Shown: positions 18,092 to 27,083, counted from the stretch's first letter. The stretch: DNA of 64,000 nt from Desnuesiella massiliensis (GCF_001403615.1 NZ_LN879450.1:20817-84816), one strand, 5' to 3'. Program-made: numbers and translations. The notes: generated by a model not told the origin, from the sequence alone.

Positions 18092-18415
18092 TTACTTTAT
18101 TTTTACCTTACCAACATTAATTAGCTTTTGAAGGTCTTCATAAGGCCTTGTGATTATATGAGTTAGAATATCTTTTTCTTCGTTGTAATTTAAAGCTTTT
18201 CTCTTTGCCACTTCTAAAGCCACTTGAACATCATCAATGCTTCCTATTAGCTTTATCTGTACCATTAAAGGTATGTTAGCCCTATCTCCAAGAGCAGGAG
18301 CATTACAATCCATGGCTGCCAGCTTCACATCGGAGGCCTTACAGGCAGAATCTGCCACAGCTAATGCCACAGAATAGCCTTGAACCTCTATTATTCCTAA
18401 TGCATAATTTAGCAT
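18092..18415 (-). CDS. BMC-H family shell protein, variant
   Basis: 107 residues. LGIIEVQGYSVALAVADSACK and the VQIKLIGSIDDVQVALEVAK segment mark a BMC domain, and the end THIITRPYEDLQKLI is the usual closing motif. A longer insertion (KLAAMDCNAPALGDRANIP) sits where other BMC-H proteins have a short pore-side loop, and two to three Cys lie near it. It may form specialised hexamers. First shell gene of the operon, GAGGAG before the ATG, 18 bp after the aldehyde dehydrogenase gene. Confidence 0.85.
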   Translation of the reverse strand: MLNYALGIIEVQGYSVALAVADSACKASDVKLAAMDCNAPALGDRANIPLMVQIKLIGSIDDVQVALEVAKRKALNYNEEKDILTHIITRPYEDLQKLINVGKVKIK

Positions 18416-18432
18416 ATTATCTCCTCGCTAAT

Positions 18433-19923
18433 CTAAATTATAGAAAACCCTTCAGCAAGCACGCATCTTCTTTGTCTTGTAAAGGTTCTTGCAGAAGTTA
18501 TTCCCTCTCCAGTAGGTCCAGCTATGGTAAAGGTTGTAAAGCCTTCTCCTCCAAATCCTACTCCAGCAAAAGATTTAGCATTCTTTACAAATATAGTGGT
18601 TTCAATTTCTCTGGCAAATCTAGTTAGGTTGTCTACATTTTTTGAGTGCATATGAGCACTATGTCTATTCCCATGCTCAGCCTTTTTAGCATAAGCTATG
18701 GCTTGGTCTATGCCTTTAACTCTAACTATTGGTAATATTGGCATCATTAATTCTGTCATTACGAAAGGATGATCTAAATCAACTTCGCATATTAAGCATT
18801 GAATATCATCTTTTCCTTCAATACCTAAAGCTTTTAAATAAAGAGCTGCATCCTTTCCAACCCATTTTTTATTTATTACATAATGTCTTTTTCTATCTAA
18901 AGAGCAGCCTACTGCTTTTTCTTCTATATTCTCATGTAGTACTATCTTCACTAGCTCCTCTACTTGATTCTTAGTGAGCATATATGCTTTGTTTTGAAGC
19001 ATGTGATATATTAAATCATCGGCAACGTTTTCAAAGACGAAAACCTCTTTTTCTGCTATACAAGGTAAGTTATTATCAAAGCTGCAGCCTTCAATGATGT
19101 CTTTTCCTGCTTTTTTAACATTTGCTGTATCATCTACTATAACCGGAGGATTTCCTGCCCCTGCTCCTATAGCTTTCTTACCTGAAGATAATAAGGTTTT
19201 AACTAAGCCTGGTCCACCAGTTCCACATAATAGCCTTATTTCTGGATGCTTCATTATAGCTTCTAAGGATTCCATAGTTGGCTCTGCTACCATGGTTATA
19301 AGATTTTCTGGACCGCCTGCCTCAACTATAGCCTTATTCATCATATCTACTGCATAAGCTACGCACTCTTTAGCTCCTGGATGAGCATTGAACACTACTG
19401 AATTTCCTGCACCTATCATTCCTATACTGTTACAAATAGCAGTTTCTGATGGGTTAGTAGATGGAGTTACAGCTCCGATTACACCATAAGGTGCCATTTC
19501 CACAATAGTCAATCCATTATCTCCCGACCAAGCTTCAGTGGTTAATATGTCTGTGCCTGGAGTTTTTTCTGATACCAGCTTATGCTTTAAAACCTTATCT
19601 TCATATTTTCCCATGCCAGTTTCATCTATAATCATTCTTGCAAGGATTTCTGCATTAGCTACAGTTGCTTTTTTTATACTAATTATAAATCTTTCTCTAT
19701 CTTCTATTTTAAATTCCTTTAATAATTTCTTTTGAGCTTTGCTAGCTGCTTCAATAGCATCTTCAGCTTTTTCAAAAACTCCTAAATACTTCTTTCTAAG
19801 AGGTGTTGCTTCAGCTTTAACTTCTGGAGTAGCATCCTTTTTCACGTCTTCACTTGGCTTAGAAGTAATATTTACTAAAACCTGCTGAATTATTTTCTCT
19901 ATATCATTTTCAGTTATATTCAT
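18433..19923 (-). CDS. CoA-acylating aldehyde dehydrogenase (PduP/EutE family), encapsulated
   Basis: 496 residues from the ATG at 19923, which has AGGAGG 6 bases upstream; an in-frame start 12 codons earlier lacks one. The N-terminal NITENDIEKIIQQVLVNITS is an amphipathic encapsulation helix, followed by a charged linker. Catalytic Cys288 lies in NNLPCIAEK and the nucleotide fold is marked by GTGGPGLVK and GAGNPPVIVD. The enzyme would oxidise the aldehyde released by the aldolase to acyl-CoA with NAD+. Length and motifs fit PduP/EutE rather than hydrolysing ALDHs. It follows the aldolase gene by 10 bp. Whether it prefers acetaldehyde or methylthioacetaldehyde is unknown. Confidence 0.94.
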   Translation of the reverse strand: MNITENDIEKIIQQVLVNITSKPSEDVKKDATPEVKAEATPLRKKYLGVFEKAEDAIEAASKAQKKLLKEFKIEDRERFIISIKKATVANAEILARMIIDETGMGKYEDKVLKHKLVSEKTPGTDILTTEAWSGDNGLTIVEMAPYGVIGAVTPSTNPSETAICNSIGMIGAGNSVVFNAHPGAKECVAYAVDMMNKAIVEAGGPENLITMVAEPTMESLEAIMKHPEIRLLCGTGGPGLVKTLLSSGKKAIGAGAGNPPVIVDDTANVKKAGKDIIEGCSFDNNLPCIAEKEVFVFENVADDLIYHMLQNKAYMLTKNQVEELVKIVLHENIEEKAVGCSLDRKRHYVINKKWVGKDAALYLKALGIEGKDDIQCLICEVDLDHPFVMTELMMPILPIVRVKGIDQAIAYAKKAEHGNRHSAHMHSKNVDNLTRFAREIETTIFVKNAKSFAGVGFGGEGFTTFTIAGPTGEGITSARTFTRQRRCVLAEGFSII

Positions 19924-19933
19924 TTTATACCTC

Positions 19934-20713
19934 CTACTTATTAAGCTTTTGGAGTACACTTTCAGTTACCTTTTCCACTATTACTTTAATTAGCTGTTCT
20001 TTTTCTATATCTTCTGCTAATGAGCTTTTATTCTCAGTACTGCAAGGTGGAACTCCTCCAGTATTTAATCCTATACGTTTTCTTAAATCTAATAGAGCAG
20101 AAACCTTATCACAATCTAATTCGTTTGCCCTACCAATCATTCTTGTATGTAATAACACTGTACCGAAGTACTCTAAAGTTTCCATTCTATAATAGGCCTG
20201 ATATAAGTCGTCACCCCAGGTAAGCGCTCCATGATTAGCAAGCAGCACCGCATTGTAATCCTTTAGATATTTAACTATAGAATCTGGCACCTCATTGGTA
20301 CCTGGTGTAGCATATTCAGCTATAGGTACTGTTCCTAAATTTACAATAGCCTCTGGTAATAAGGCTTTCTCTAGCGGTATTCCTGCTATAGCATAAGCTG
20401 TGCCTATAGGAGGATGAGCGTGAGTTACTGCCTTTACATCTGGTCTTTCCTTATAAACTCTTAAGTGCATTTTTATTTCAGAAGAAGGCTTGTTCTTACC
20501 CTCTATTACCTTACCATCTAAGTTTACTTTTACTAGCATGTCAGGAGTCATAAAGCCTTTGCTTACACCTGTAGGAGTTGTCCAAACCGCGTTAGGTCCT
20601 ACCTTAACAGATATATTTCCGTCGTTTGCTGCCACAAACCCCTTAGCATACATTCTTCTTCCAATTTCACATATATCTTTTTTTACTTGGTATTCAGACA
20701 TGTACTGTGACAT
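19934..20713 (-). CDS. class II (FucA-type) aldolase with C-terminal encapsulation peptide
   Basis: 259 residues, about 40 longer than typical FucA because of a C-terminal linker and the helix KEQLIKVIVEKVTESVLQKL, a BMC-targeting peptide. Zinc and catalytic motifs: SSEIKMH (Glu), THAHPPIG (two His) and LANHGALTWG (His). The family splits ketose 1-phosphates to DHAP plus an aldehyde. Fuculose/rhamnulose 1-phosphate is possible, but no fucose or rhamnose genes are here; the linked MtnK and MtnA suggest 5-deoxyribulose 1-phosphate or methylthioribulose 1-phosphate. First gene of the BMC operon: AGGAGG, 6 bases, ATG, directly under a strong promoter. Confidence 0.9.
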   Translation of the reverse strand: MSQYMSEYQVKKDICEIGRRMYAKGFVAANDGNISVKVGPNAVWTTPTGVSKGFMTPDMLVKVNLDGKVIEGKNKPSSEIKMHLRVYKERPDVKAVTHAHPPIGTAYAIAGIPLEKALLPEAIVNLGTVPIAEYATPGTNEVPDSIVKYLKDYNAVLLANHGALTWGDDLYQAYYRMETLEYFGTVLLHTRMIGRANELDCDKVSALLDLRKRIGLNTGGVPPCSTENKSSLAEDIEKEQLIKVIVEKVTESVLQKLNK

Positions 20714-20735
20714 TTTGTACCTCCTCTCATTTATC

Positions 20736-20760
20736 TTTTTGGTTTTATATTTGATTTGTT
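20736..20760. promoter_or_regulatory. putative DeoR operator, downstream site of BMC promoter
   Basis: Contains TTTGGTTTTATATTTGATTT (20738-20757), nearly the same as TTTGGTTTGTATTTGATTTT upstream of the transporter operon (36689-36708). It lies between the promoter and the aldolase start. Confidence 0.6.
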
Positions 20761-20785
20761 TTTGTTTCTGTTGTTTTATACATAT

Positions 20786-20814
20786 ATTTTAGCACCTTTA
20801 TTACTTTTAGTCAA
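20786..20814 (-). promoter_or_regulatory. sigma-A-type promoter of the BMC operon
   Basis: On the minus strand: TTGACT, 17 bases, TAAAAT. Transcription would start near 20779, about 65 bases before the aldolase ATG. Confidence 0.75.
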
Positions 20815-20835
20815 ACATTATATATGAATTTCACA

Positions 20836-20872
20836 GTTTTATTTTGGTTTTATTTTGGTTTTGTTTGTTTTT
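20836..20872. promoter_or_regulatory. putative DeoR operator, upstream site of BMC promoter
   Basis: Tandem repeats ATTTTGGTTTTATTTTGGTT followed by TTGTTTG. Same T/G-box type as at the transporter and deoR promoters. With the site at 20736 it brackets the promoter, an arrangement suited to looping repression. Confidence 0.55.
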
Positions 20873-20881
20873 AGCTATGAA

Positions 20882-20921
20882 AAAGCACCTCTTTTAGTTA
20901 TAATCCCAAAAGAAGTGCTTT
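20882..20921 (-). terminator. terminator of the dNK operon
   Basis: AAAGCAC-TCTTTT pairs with AAAAGA-GTGCTTT around a 12-base loop, with a T-run on the minus strand. It separates the kinase operon from the BMC promoter. Confidence 0.8.
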
Positions 20922-20924
20922 GTT

Positions 20925-21587
20925 TTATTTTTCTTCAATCTCTGCTAATTTTGAATTTACAAGATTCATTACATATTCTCTATCTTTTTCATTGTTCTCA
21001 AAATCCAAACCATCAACATTGATTTTTAGTATAGGCGATATATGATAATTATCAAAATACTCTCTATACTCATTATTTAGCTTTTCCCAGTAGGCTCTCT
21101 CTACCACTTGCTCATAATCTCTTCCTCTTTTTTTGATTCTTCGAATAGCCTCATCTACAGATACTTCTAAATATATCATTAGCTTTGGAGCTCTTACATG
21201 CTCTAGCATATTCTCAAGCAGTTCTTTGTATAATTCAAATTCTTCTACGGACATTTCTCCCTTATCACAAAGCATCTTAGCAAAAATAACATCTCCATAG
21301 ATACTTCTGTCCATTACTGCATTAGGCACTTGTGAAGCCTCTTTTATATGTTTAAACCTCTTATTCAGGAAAAATACTTGTAAAGGAAAAGAGTATCTTT
21401 GTCTGTCATAATAAAACTTAGGCAGGATTGGATTGTCCACTACTGGTTCTTCAAAAGACACATAACCTTCCTTTGCTATAATTTTCATTAAAGAACTCTT
21501 CCCTACTCCAACAACACCGTCAACTACTATCATATTCCAGTCTCCTTCTTTATTAATTCTCTTAAGTATTTCATAATATAAGGACAT
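20925..21587 (-). CDS. deoxynucleoside kinase
   Basis: 220 residues of the dNK/dGK-dCK fold, phosphorylating deoxynucleosides with ATP. P-loop GVVGVGKSS (about 26-34), Asp-Arg-Ser of the ERS/DRS motif in MDRSIYGDVIFAK, and the lid RIKKRGRDYE are all visible. Two starts are possible: the ATG at 21587 with GGGGGAT 8 bases upstream, and the ATG at 21533 (MIVVDGVVG) with GGAG 8 bases upstream; the shorter form matches the usual family start. Last of a three-gene minus-strand run with the acetyltransferase and MFS genes. Confidence 0.85.
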   Translation of the reverse strand: MSLYYEILKRINKEGDWNMIVVDGVVGVGKSSLMKIIAKEGYVSFEEPVVDNPILPKFYYDRQRYSFPLQVFFLNKRFKHIKEASQVPNAVMDRSIYGDVIFAKMLCDKGEMSVEEFELYKELLENMLEHVRAPKLMIYLEVSVDEAIRRIKKRGRDYEQVVERAYWEKLNNEYREYFDNYHISPILKINVDGLDFENNEKDREYVMNLVNSKLAEIEEK

Positions 21588-21591
21588 GCTT

Positions 21592-22530
21592 TTATCCCCC
21601 TGTATGTATCCTATAAAATGTTATATGGTCCCTCCAAGCTCCATTTATAAACAAATATTCTTTATTAACTCCTAGCTCCTTAAATCCACAAGCTTTAAGG
21701 ACTCCTTGGGATTTCATATTATCTACCAAAGTAGAGGCTTCTATCCTATGTAGTTCCATTTCCTCAAAAGCATAATCTAAAAGTAACTTTAAGCCCTCTT
21801 TCATATAGCCTTTTCCTTGATAACTTTCATCTATGGAGTAACCTACAAAAGCACTCCTAAAAACACCATAGACTATATTTGATAATTGTACCTTACCAAT
21901 GAAAGTATTTTCTTTATATATACCTAAATTAAGGCTAGTACCATTTAAAAACTGCTTATAGTTTTCCATTAATATATTCCTTTGGACCTCTAAGCTATAA
22001 AAACTCTCCTCCCTAGAGGGTTCAAAGTTTTTAAGATGCTCCTTGTTTCTTATGTAATAATTTAATACCTCTTCACTATTTTCAGGAGTAAGCACCTTTA
22101 AGTTTACCCTTGCTCCCTTTATGCTAAATACATTTATAGTGCCAAAATTCTTAAAAACCAAGGCTGTTATGCCAAATATAAATTCACTTTTATAAATACC
22201 ATTTGAAAAAATATTGTCTTCTAATATACCTTCTAGCTGAAAACCTAAGTCCAAGAAAGCTTTTGTGTTTATAGTTTCTATAGCAAGCATATTTATTTTA
22301 TATACTTCCTTGTTCTTAAAAACCGTTCTCAATATTATAGCTAAGGCTTCCTTTAATAGTGCGCTATTTTCTTCTCGATAGAACTTCATCCTTATAGTAC
22401 AGTTCCTGTTAACCTTATCCATTTCCAATATTACAAATCTGCCTATGGTTATACCAGCTAAATCTTTAATCATGTATTCATTAGCAGTTCCCTTTGATAA
22501 TTCAATACTTATATTTTTTTCTTTCACCAT
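21592..22530 (-). CDS. tandem GNAT acetyltransferase
   Basis: 312 residues containing two GNAT halves. The N-terminal part (about 1-130) is a divergent domain (AIETINTKAFLDLGFQLEGI). The C-terminal part (about 140-312) is RimJ/RimL-like: LNLGIYKENTFIGKVQLSNI, VGYSIDESYQGKGYMKEGLKLL (acetyl-CoA-binding loop) and HRIEASTLVDNMKSQGVLKACGF. Such proteins acetylate protein N-termini or small amines; the substrate is unknown. I use the ATG at 22530, with GAGG 7 bases upstream. Its stop lies 4 bp from the kinase start, so the two are co-translated. Confidence 0.85.
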   Translation of the reverse strand: MVKEKNISIELSKGTANEYMIKDLAGITIGRFVILEMDKVNRNCTIRMKFYREENSALLKEALAIILRTVFKNKEVYKINMLAIETINTKAFLDLGFQLEGILEDNIFSNGIYKSEFIFGITALVFKNFGTINVFSIKGARVNLKVLTPENSEEVLNYYIRNKEHLKNFEPSREESFYSLEVQRNILMENYKQFLNGTSLNLGIYKENTFIGKVQLSNIVYGVFRSAFVGYSIDESYQGKGYMKEGLKLLLDYAFEEMELHRIEASTLVDNMKSQGVLKACGFKELGVNKEYLFINGAWRDHITFYRIHTGG

Positions 22531-22540
22531 CACATCGCCT

Positions 22541-23725
22541 CTATCTAAGGTTATTTTTATTTATCACAAGAACATCTTTTGTGCTTCTATGAAGTAATAA
22601 TAAAAAGGTTATAGAAGTCATTAAGCTTATAGGAATCATGTATATAGATATGCCTATACCTAAATTATCATTAGCTATGCCCATAAAAAGATTCATTATC
22701 ATATTAATACCGGAGGATAGGGTTACTACAACTCCAGTTATATAGGCACTATTGCTCTTAAAAACCTTGCTTATGGTGCTTACCAAGGTTGGGTAAGTTA
22801 TGGAAAAGAATAAACCGGATATGGATATTATCATCATACCTTTATCCTTTAATAAAAGTCCTGAAATATATAATACAAGGGCTATTATAAGGAATTTAAT
22901 AATAGTGTTTATATAACCAAATCTCTCTACTATAAAGCCCCCTAAAAGCCTTCCCACTGTAAAAATTCCAAAGAATAAAGCTAAATAAAAGGAGCTTGTG
23001 CTTTTATCAAAGCCATAGGATTTCTCTACATAATTTATAAGCCAATTCCCTGTGCCCATCTCTGCAAAAACATAGAATCCTAGGGAGATTATATAAAAAA
23101 TCACTAGCTTATTTGATAAAACTTCTTTCACTGAAATCTTACTATTTTCTTCATGTTTATGAGATTCTGGTATCTTTATAAAGAAGAATACAATAAGCAA
23201 AAGAATAAAGCCTATAGCTACTGCTAAATATATAGTTCTCCAGTGAACCCCATTATAAACTAGAACCCCTGCACCTCTTTGCCCTATAGTAGACCCTAAT
23301 CCATAGCAAAAATGCACTAGATTCATTATTAAGGTTTGCATACCTACAAAAAGTATAGGTACTACAGTATTGGCTGCTATACCAGCTAAGGATAGTCCAC
23401 AATTAGTGAGTACCATACCAACTATAAAAACTCCAAAGCTATAGCTTACTGAAAGCACGCCCAAGGATACAGCAAGAATGGCAATACCTATTATAAAAAC
23501 CTTCTTCTGACCTATTCTTTGACACAAGCTTCCCCCTATATAGGAAAAAATCATATATCCTATAGACCCTGCAGTAAGCATAGTTCCTATTTCTGTATCT
23601 TTTATAGCAAAAGTATCTTTAAATAAAGGAATAAATACCCCCCTAGTATTTTCCGCCATAGCCATGAACATCATAAGTAAAAAAATCAAAACCGTAGCTA
23701 ACACATGATTTTTCTTACTACTCAC
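22541..23725 (-). CDS. MFS transporter
   Basis: 394 residues with 12 predicted membrane helices. The loop RIGQKK between TM2 and TM3 is MFS-like, and TM1 (MMFMAMAENTRGVFIPLFKD) resembles the FucP/sugar and drug-efflux branches. Start is GTG with AGGGGTGA upstream. Leads an operon with the acetyltransferase and deoxynucleoside kinase, with 10- and 4-bp gaps, so nucleoside or metabolite transport is possible. The substrate cannot be named. Confidence 0.85.
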   Translation of the reverse strand: MSSKKNHVLATVLIFLLMMFMAMAENTRGVFIPLFKDTFAIKDTEIGTMLTAGSIGYMIFSYIGGSLCQRIGQKKVFIIGIAILAVSLGVLSVSYSFGVFIVGMVLTNCGLSLAGIAANTVVPILFVGMQTLIMNLVHFCYGLGSTIGQRGAGVLVYNGVHWRTIYLAVAIGFILLLIVFFFIKIPESHKHEENSKISVKEVLSNKLVIFYIISLGFYVFAEMGTGNWLINYVEKSYGFDKSTSSFYLALFFGIFTVGRLLGGFIVERFGYINTIIKFLIIALVLYISGLLLKDKGMMIISISGLFFSITYPTLVSTISKVFKSNSAYITGVVVTLSSGINMIMNLFMGIANDNLGIGISIYMIPISLMTSITFLLLLHRSTKDVLVINKNNLR

Positions 23726-23911
23726 CTAATCACCCCTTTTTAACTAAAATTTATAACTCTAAAAATCCCTCATACATTATATCATAAAAGAACTATGCAA
23801 AATATCTCTAAATATGTTTTTATTGATATTTCCTAGGTAATATGTTTATATTATTATTAAGAAAAATTTCTTTTTCGACCTTATTTTTTTTAGAAAGGAA
23901 CTAGTCTAATT

Positions 23912-25108
23912 ATGAATAAACAAAACATAACCAAATTAAAACTTTTTTTAATGGGCTTAGAAAGTAGATTCAGTGAAAATTGTAATATTTTCAAGGGAAT
24001 ATATGTTAATTATATAGCTGGTTTAAAAGAATTTAAAGGCTCAGGAGTGTACGAAGAAGGTAAAATTAAATACAATTTTAATGGTAAAACAGAGCTTATG
24101 GAAATAAACAAATTATTTTCTACTATCTCAGAAGAAGCTGAAATATACGATAGTTTAACGGTGCTTTATAGGGAAAGAGGCAATGATATTGTAATTACTG
24201 CCGACAATAAAAACGTTAAAATGACTACTACTGAGGTAAAGGAAGAAGAAGTAACTCAGCCAATAAATAAAAGCTTCAATAGTTATGCAAATCATATAGG
24301 AGAAACCTCCACCTTATTAAATAGAGATTATTATATAAAGGTAGGAAAAGCTGATAGCCTATTAAAAGAGATAGGAATAATGACCAAAGAAGGTAAAATA
24401 AAAAACGATAGGATAAGAAAGTACAATCAGATAGATCACTACGTAGAATTATTAGAAGGGGTTTTAGATCAGCTGCCAAAGAATCAAACCATAAACATAT
24501 TAGATTGCGGCTGTGGCAAATCCTATCTTACCTTCGTTTTAAATTATTATCTTACTGAGATTAAGAAAAGAAAATGCTTCTTTATAGGGTTAGATAGATC
24601 CGAGCAAGTAATAGAGGCTTCTAGAAAGATGGCTTCAAACCTAGGCTATAGAAACATGGAGTTTAAAGCCTTAGATATTAAGGAATATACTCCTGATAAA
24701 AAGATCCATGTGGTTATATCCTTGCACGCCTGTGATACCGCTACAGATATGGCTCTAGCTCTTGGAATAAGAGTGGATTCTGATGTAATAATAGCAGTGC
24801 CTTGCTGCCATAGGGAATTATTAAATCAATATAGCTATGAACCCTTTAAAGGTATACTAAAGCACGGAATATTTAAAGCCAGAATGGCTGATGTATTAAC
24901 AGACGGAATGCGCTCCATGATGCTGGAGGCTAAAGGCTATGAGGTTTCAACAGTGGAATATATATCACCTCTAGAAACTCCTAAAAACCTGATGATAAGA
25001 GCCATAAAAACCTCTGAAGAAAGACCTGAATTAATGGAGGACTACATTGATTTAATGGCAAAATTAAATGTATATCCTGCTCTATATAGCTTCTTAAATC
25101 AGTGGTAA
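23912..25108 (+). CDS. SAM-dependent methyltransferase
   Basis: 398 residues. An N-terminal part (about 1-150) of unclear fold is followed by a Rossmann methyltransferase domain: motif I NILDCGCGKSYLTF, GLDRSEQVIEASRK (acidic loop), FKALDIKEY, and VVISLHACDTATDMAL with VPCCHRELLNQY. The HACD...CCH signature is found in the Methyltransf_32/METTL25-like family, whose bacterial members have unknown, perhaps RNA, substrates. Transcribed away from the MFS operon; the DUF4230 gene follows 19 bp downstream. Confidence 0.85.
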   Translation: MNKQNITKLKLFLMGLESRFSENCNIFKGIYVNYIAGLKEFKGSGVYEEGKIKYNFNGKTELMEINKLFSTISEEAEIYDSLTVLYRERGNDIVITADNKNVKMTTTEVKEEEVTQPINKSFNSYANHIGETSTLLNRDYYIKVGKADSLLKEIGIMTKEGKIKNDRIRKYNQIDHYVELLEGVLDQLPKNQTINILDCGCGKSYLTFVLNYYLTEIKKRKCFFIGLDRSEQVIEASRKMASNLGYRNMEFKALDIKEYTPDKKIHVVISLHACDTATDMALALGIRVDSDVIIAVPCCHRELLNQYSYEPFKGILKHGIFKARMADVLTDGMRSMMLEAKGYEVSTVEYISPLETPKNLMIRAIKTSEERPELMEDYIDLMAKLNVYPALYSFLNQW

Positions 25109-25127
25109 AAATACTTAGGGGGATGTT

Positions 25128-25805
25128 ATGCGAAGATTAAATATAAAATCAAAGGTAATCTTTATTTCAATAATAGCAATATTATTTACTTCCTTAGGTC
25201 TCTGGGGAGGATATAAGCTCTGGGTAGCCCCTAAAAAGGCTAGTGAACAATGGGTGCTTCCCAACTTAAAAAATCCTTCTAATAAATTTGTAACTAGAGA
25301 CTCCTTAGTTACTCAAATAAATCAAAAACAAGAAATTATACCTATGGAAGCAGACATAGAACAGACCATAACCTTTGACGAAAGTTGGGGAAATTTAGGT
25401 TTCTTTAAGAAAGTACAAAATGTTCACTTTTTCGCCAAAGGAATATATGCTGTCGATATGTCTAAAATTTCAGAAGGAAATGTAGAAATCAATAATGACA
25501 AAAAATCCATAAAAGTTACACTACCCAAGCCCTATGTAAAATCTATAGCGATAAATGAAGAAAAAACCATATATGAAACTCCGCAAAAGGGAATTTTAAG
25601 GTTTGGCGATATAAAAATGACCCCTGCAGAATACCAAATAGTCATGGAGGATGCAAAAAAGAAGATAAGCGAAAAGCTTTCTTCTGAAGAATATTTTGGA
25701 CAAGCTCTAAACAATACGGAGATAGCTGTAACAAGATTAATAAGATCCTTTTTCTCCGAGGATACTAAGAATAACTATAATATCATAATCGAATTTGCTA
25801 AATAG
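25128..25805 (+). CDS. DUF4230 family membrane-anchored protein
   Basis: 225 residues with one N-terminal membrane segment (about 8-28) and an extracytoplasmic domain. The segment QKQEIIPMEADIEQTITFD, an LPKPYVKSIAINEEKTIYE core and the C-terminal AVTRLIRSFF are typical of DUF4230. Function is unknown. Co-transcribed with the methyltransferase; GGGGGA lies 7-8 bases before the ATG and a strong terminator follows. Confidence 0.85.
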   Translation: MRRLNIKSKVIFISIIAILFTSLGLWGGYKLWVAPKKASEQWVLPNLKNPSNKFVTRDSLVTQINQKQEIIPMEADIEQTITFDESWGNLGFFKKVQNVHFFAKGIYAVDMSKISEGNVEINNDKKSIKVTLPKPYVKSIAINEEKTIYETPQKGILRFGDIKMTPAEYQIVMEDAKKKISEKLSSEEYFGQALNNTEIAVTRLIRSFFSEDTKNNYNIIIEFAK

Positions 25806-25821
25806 CATTAGATAATACATC

Positions 25822-25860
25822 AAAAATAGGAATACCTAAATAAAGGTATTCCTATTTTTT
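25822..25860 (+). terminator. intrinsic terminator after the DUF4230 gene
   Basis: Stem AAAAATAGGAATACCT and its complement around a short loop, ending in TTTTTT; works for the plus strand. Confidence 0.9.
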
Positions 25861-25948
25861 CAATTTCATAATTACCCTTATTAAATGTATTATTTTTCTA
25901 ATTATGATATAATAAAGTAAAAGTTGATGTGAGTTTAGGGAGGTTTAA

Positions 25949-26008
25949 ATGAAATTATATGTGCCAAGGCCGTTTAGAATATGTACAAAAATTAAGAAAT
26001 TATTTTAA
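25949..26008 (+). CDS. possible 19-codon small ORF upstream of a membrane protein gene
   Basis: MKLYVPRPFRICTKIKKLF, with GGGAGG 5 bases before the ATG; its stop lies 11 bp before the next gene's ATG. Very basic and partly hydrophobic. It could be a leader peptide, a small membrane-active peptide, or a chance ORF. No homologue known to me. Confidence 0.35.
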   Translation: MKLYVPRPFRICTKIKKLF

Positions 26009-26019
26009 GAGGTATTTAA

Positions 26020-26502
26020 ATGTTTAATAAAATATTATTTAAAAAACCATTCCTTAATTATGTTGCTGTAACTATATTTATTTGCGCACTAATATTATCG
26101 GCGATAAAATTAAGTAAGAGCTATAATATTTCAACTGAAAATAAAATAATTGAGAATCAGAAAATTCACCAGCTTGTGAATTATAATTATTCATCCGTAA
26201 CAAAAATTACATTACTTAATGGCAAAACAGGAAAGTCAACACTAATTAATGATAAAGAAAATATTAACGAATTTACCCAACATTTAAAAACACTTACATT
26301 AGTAAAATCAAAAGATCAATCTGAAAAAATAGGTTATTTATATAGTATAAAACTTTATAACGAAGCTGAAGGCGCCATTCATATCATATTAAATGATCAG
26401 ATGAATATTAATAATACTTTTTATGATATAGCAGAAGAAGATGCAACTATAGCTAACTTCAAAGAGTTTACTGATTCGCTGGCTAAAAATGATAGACATT
26501 AA
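26020..26502 (+). CDS. membrane-anchored protein of unknown function
   Basis: 160 residues: an N-terminal membrane helix (about 14-32, NYVAVTIFICALILSAIKLS) followed by a soluble extracytoplasmic domain of about 125 residues. The fragments VTKITLLNGKTGKSTLINDKEN and YLYSIKLYNEAEGAIHIILNDQ resemble small beta-rich lipoprotein-like domains, but I cannot assign a family. AGAGG precedes the ATG. Followed 71 bp later by the flavoprotein gene. Confidence 0.65.
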   Translation: MFNKILFKKPFLNYVAVTIFICALILSAIKLSKSYNISTENKIIENQKIHQLVNYNYSSVTKITLLNGKTGKSTLINDKENINEFTQHLKTLTLVKSKDQSEKIGYLYSIKLYNEAEGAIHIILNDQMNINNTFYDIAEEDATIANFKEFTDSLAKNDRH

Positions 26503-26573
26503 ATAACTTATATCACATATGCTACAATAAGGTTATAAACAATATAAACTTTAGATCATAGGAGGAATGCACC

Positions 26574-27083
26574 ATGTGTAATTTTAAAGAAATTCAACCC
26601 GAAGAGTTAAATGAAAGCCCCTTTAAACTTATAGGTAAGGACTGGATGCTCATTACCGCCGAAAAAGATAATAAGGTAAATACTATGACTGCTTCTTGGG
26701 GCGGCCTTGGTGTTATGTGGGGAAAGAATGTAGCTTATATAGTTATTCGCCCTCAGCGCTATACTAAAGAATTTATCGACCATTCAGATACCTTTTCTCT
26801 AACCTTCTTTGATGAAAGCTTTAAAAAGCAATTAAACTATTTGGGCACTGTTTCCGGAAGAGATGAAGATAAAATTAAAAATGCCGACCTAACCATTACA
26901 CACTCAGAAGGTACTCCATATTTTGAAGAAGGAAACTTAGTAATATTATGCAAAAAATTATATGCTCAAGAATACAAGCCAGAATACTTTATAGATAAAA
27001 CCTTAAACGAAAAATGGTATCCTAAAGTTGATCATCACACATTATATATTGCTGAGGTTACTAATATTCTTATAAAGAAATAA
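26574..27083 (+). CDS. flavin reductase-like/FMN-binding split-barrel protein
   Basis: 169 residues. The NTMTASWGGLGVMWGKNVAYIVIRPQRYT segment and LTFFDESFKKQLNYLGTVSGRDEDK are typical of the flavin reductase-like split-barrel family that binds FMN. Members include flavoredoxins and NAD(P)H:flavin reductases; anaerobes use them in electron transfer or oxygen defence. The reaction here is unknown. AGGAGG lies 8 bases before the ATG; single gene ending in a hairpin. Confidence 0.88.
   Translation: MCNFKEIQPEELNESPFKLIGKDWMLITAEKDNKVNTMTASWGGLGVMWGKNVAYIVIRPQRYTKEFIDHSDTFSLTFFDESFKKQLNYLGTVSGRDEDKIKNADLTITHSEGTPYFEEGNLVILCKKLYAQEYKPEYFIDKTLNEKWYPKVDHHTLYIAEVTNILIKK

Noticed and set aside
19934..20713. 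Fucose/rhamnose BMC (fuculose-1-phosphate aldolase) as the main call
   Set aside because: No fucose/rhamnose isomerase, kinase, lactaldehyde reductase or propanediol dehydratase is in either operon; MtnK and MtnA point to another ketose phosphate. It remains the alternative.
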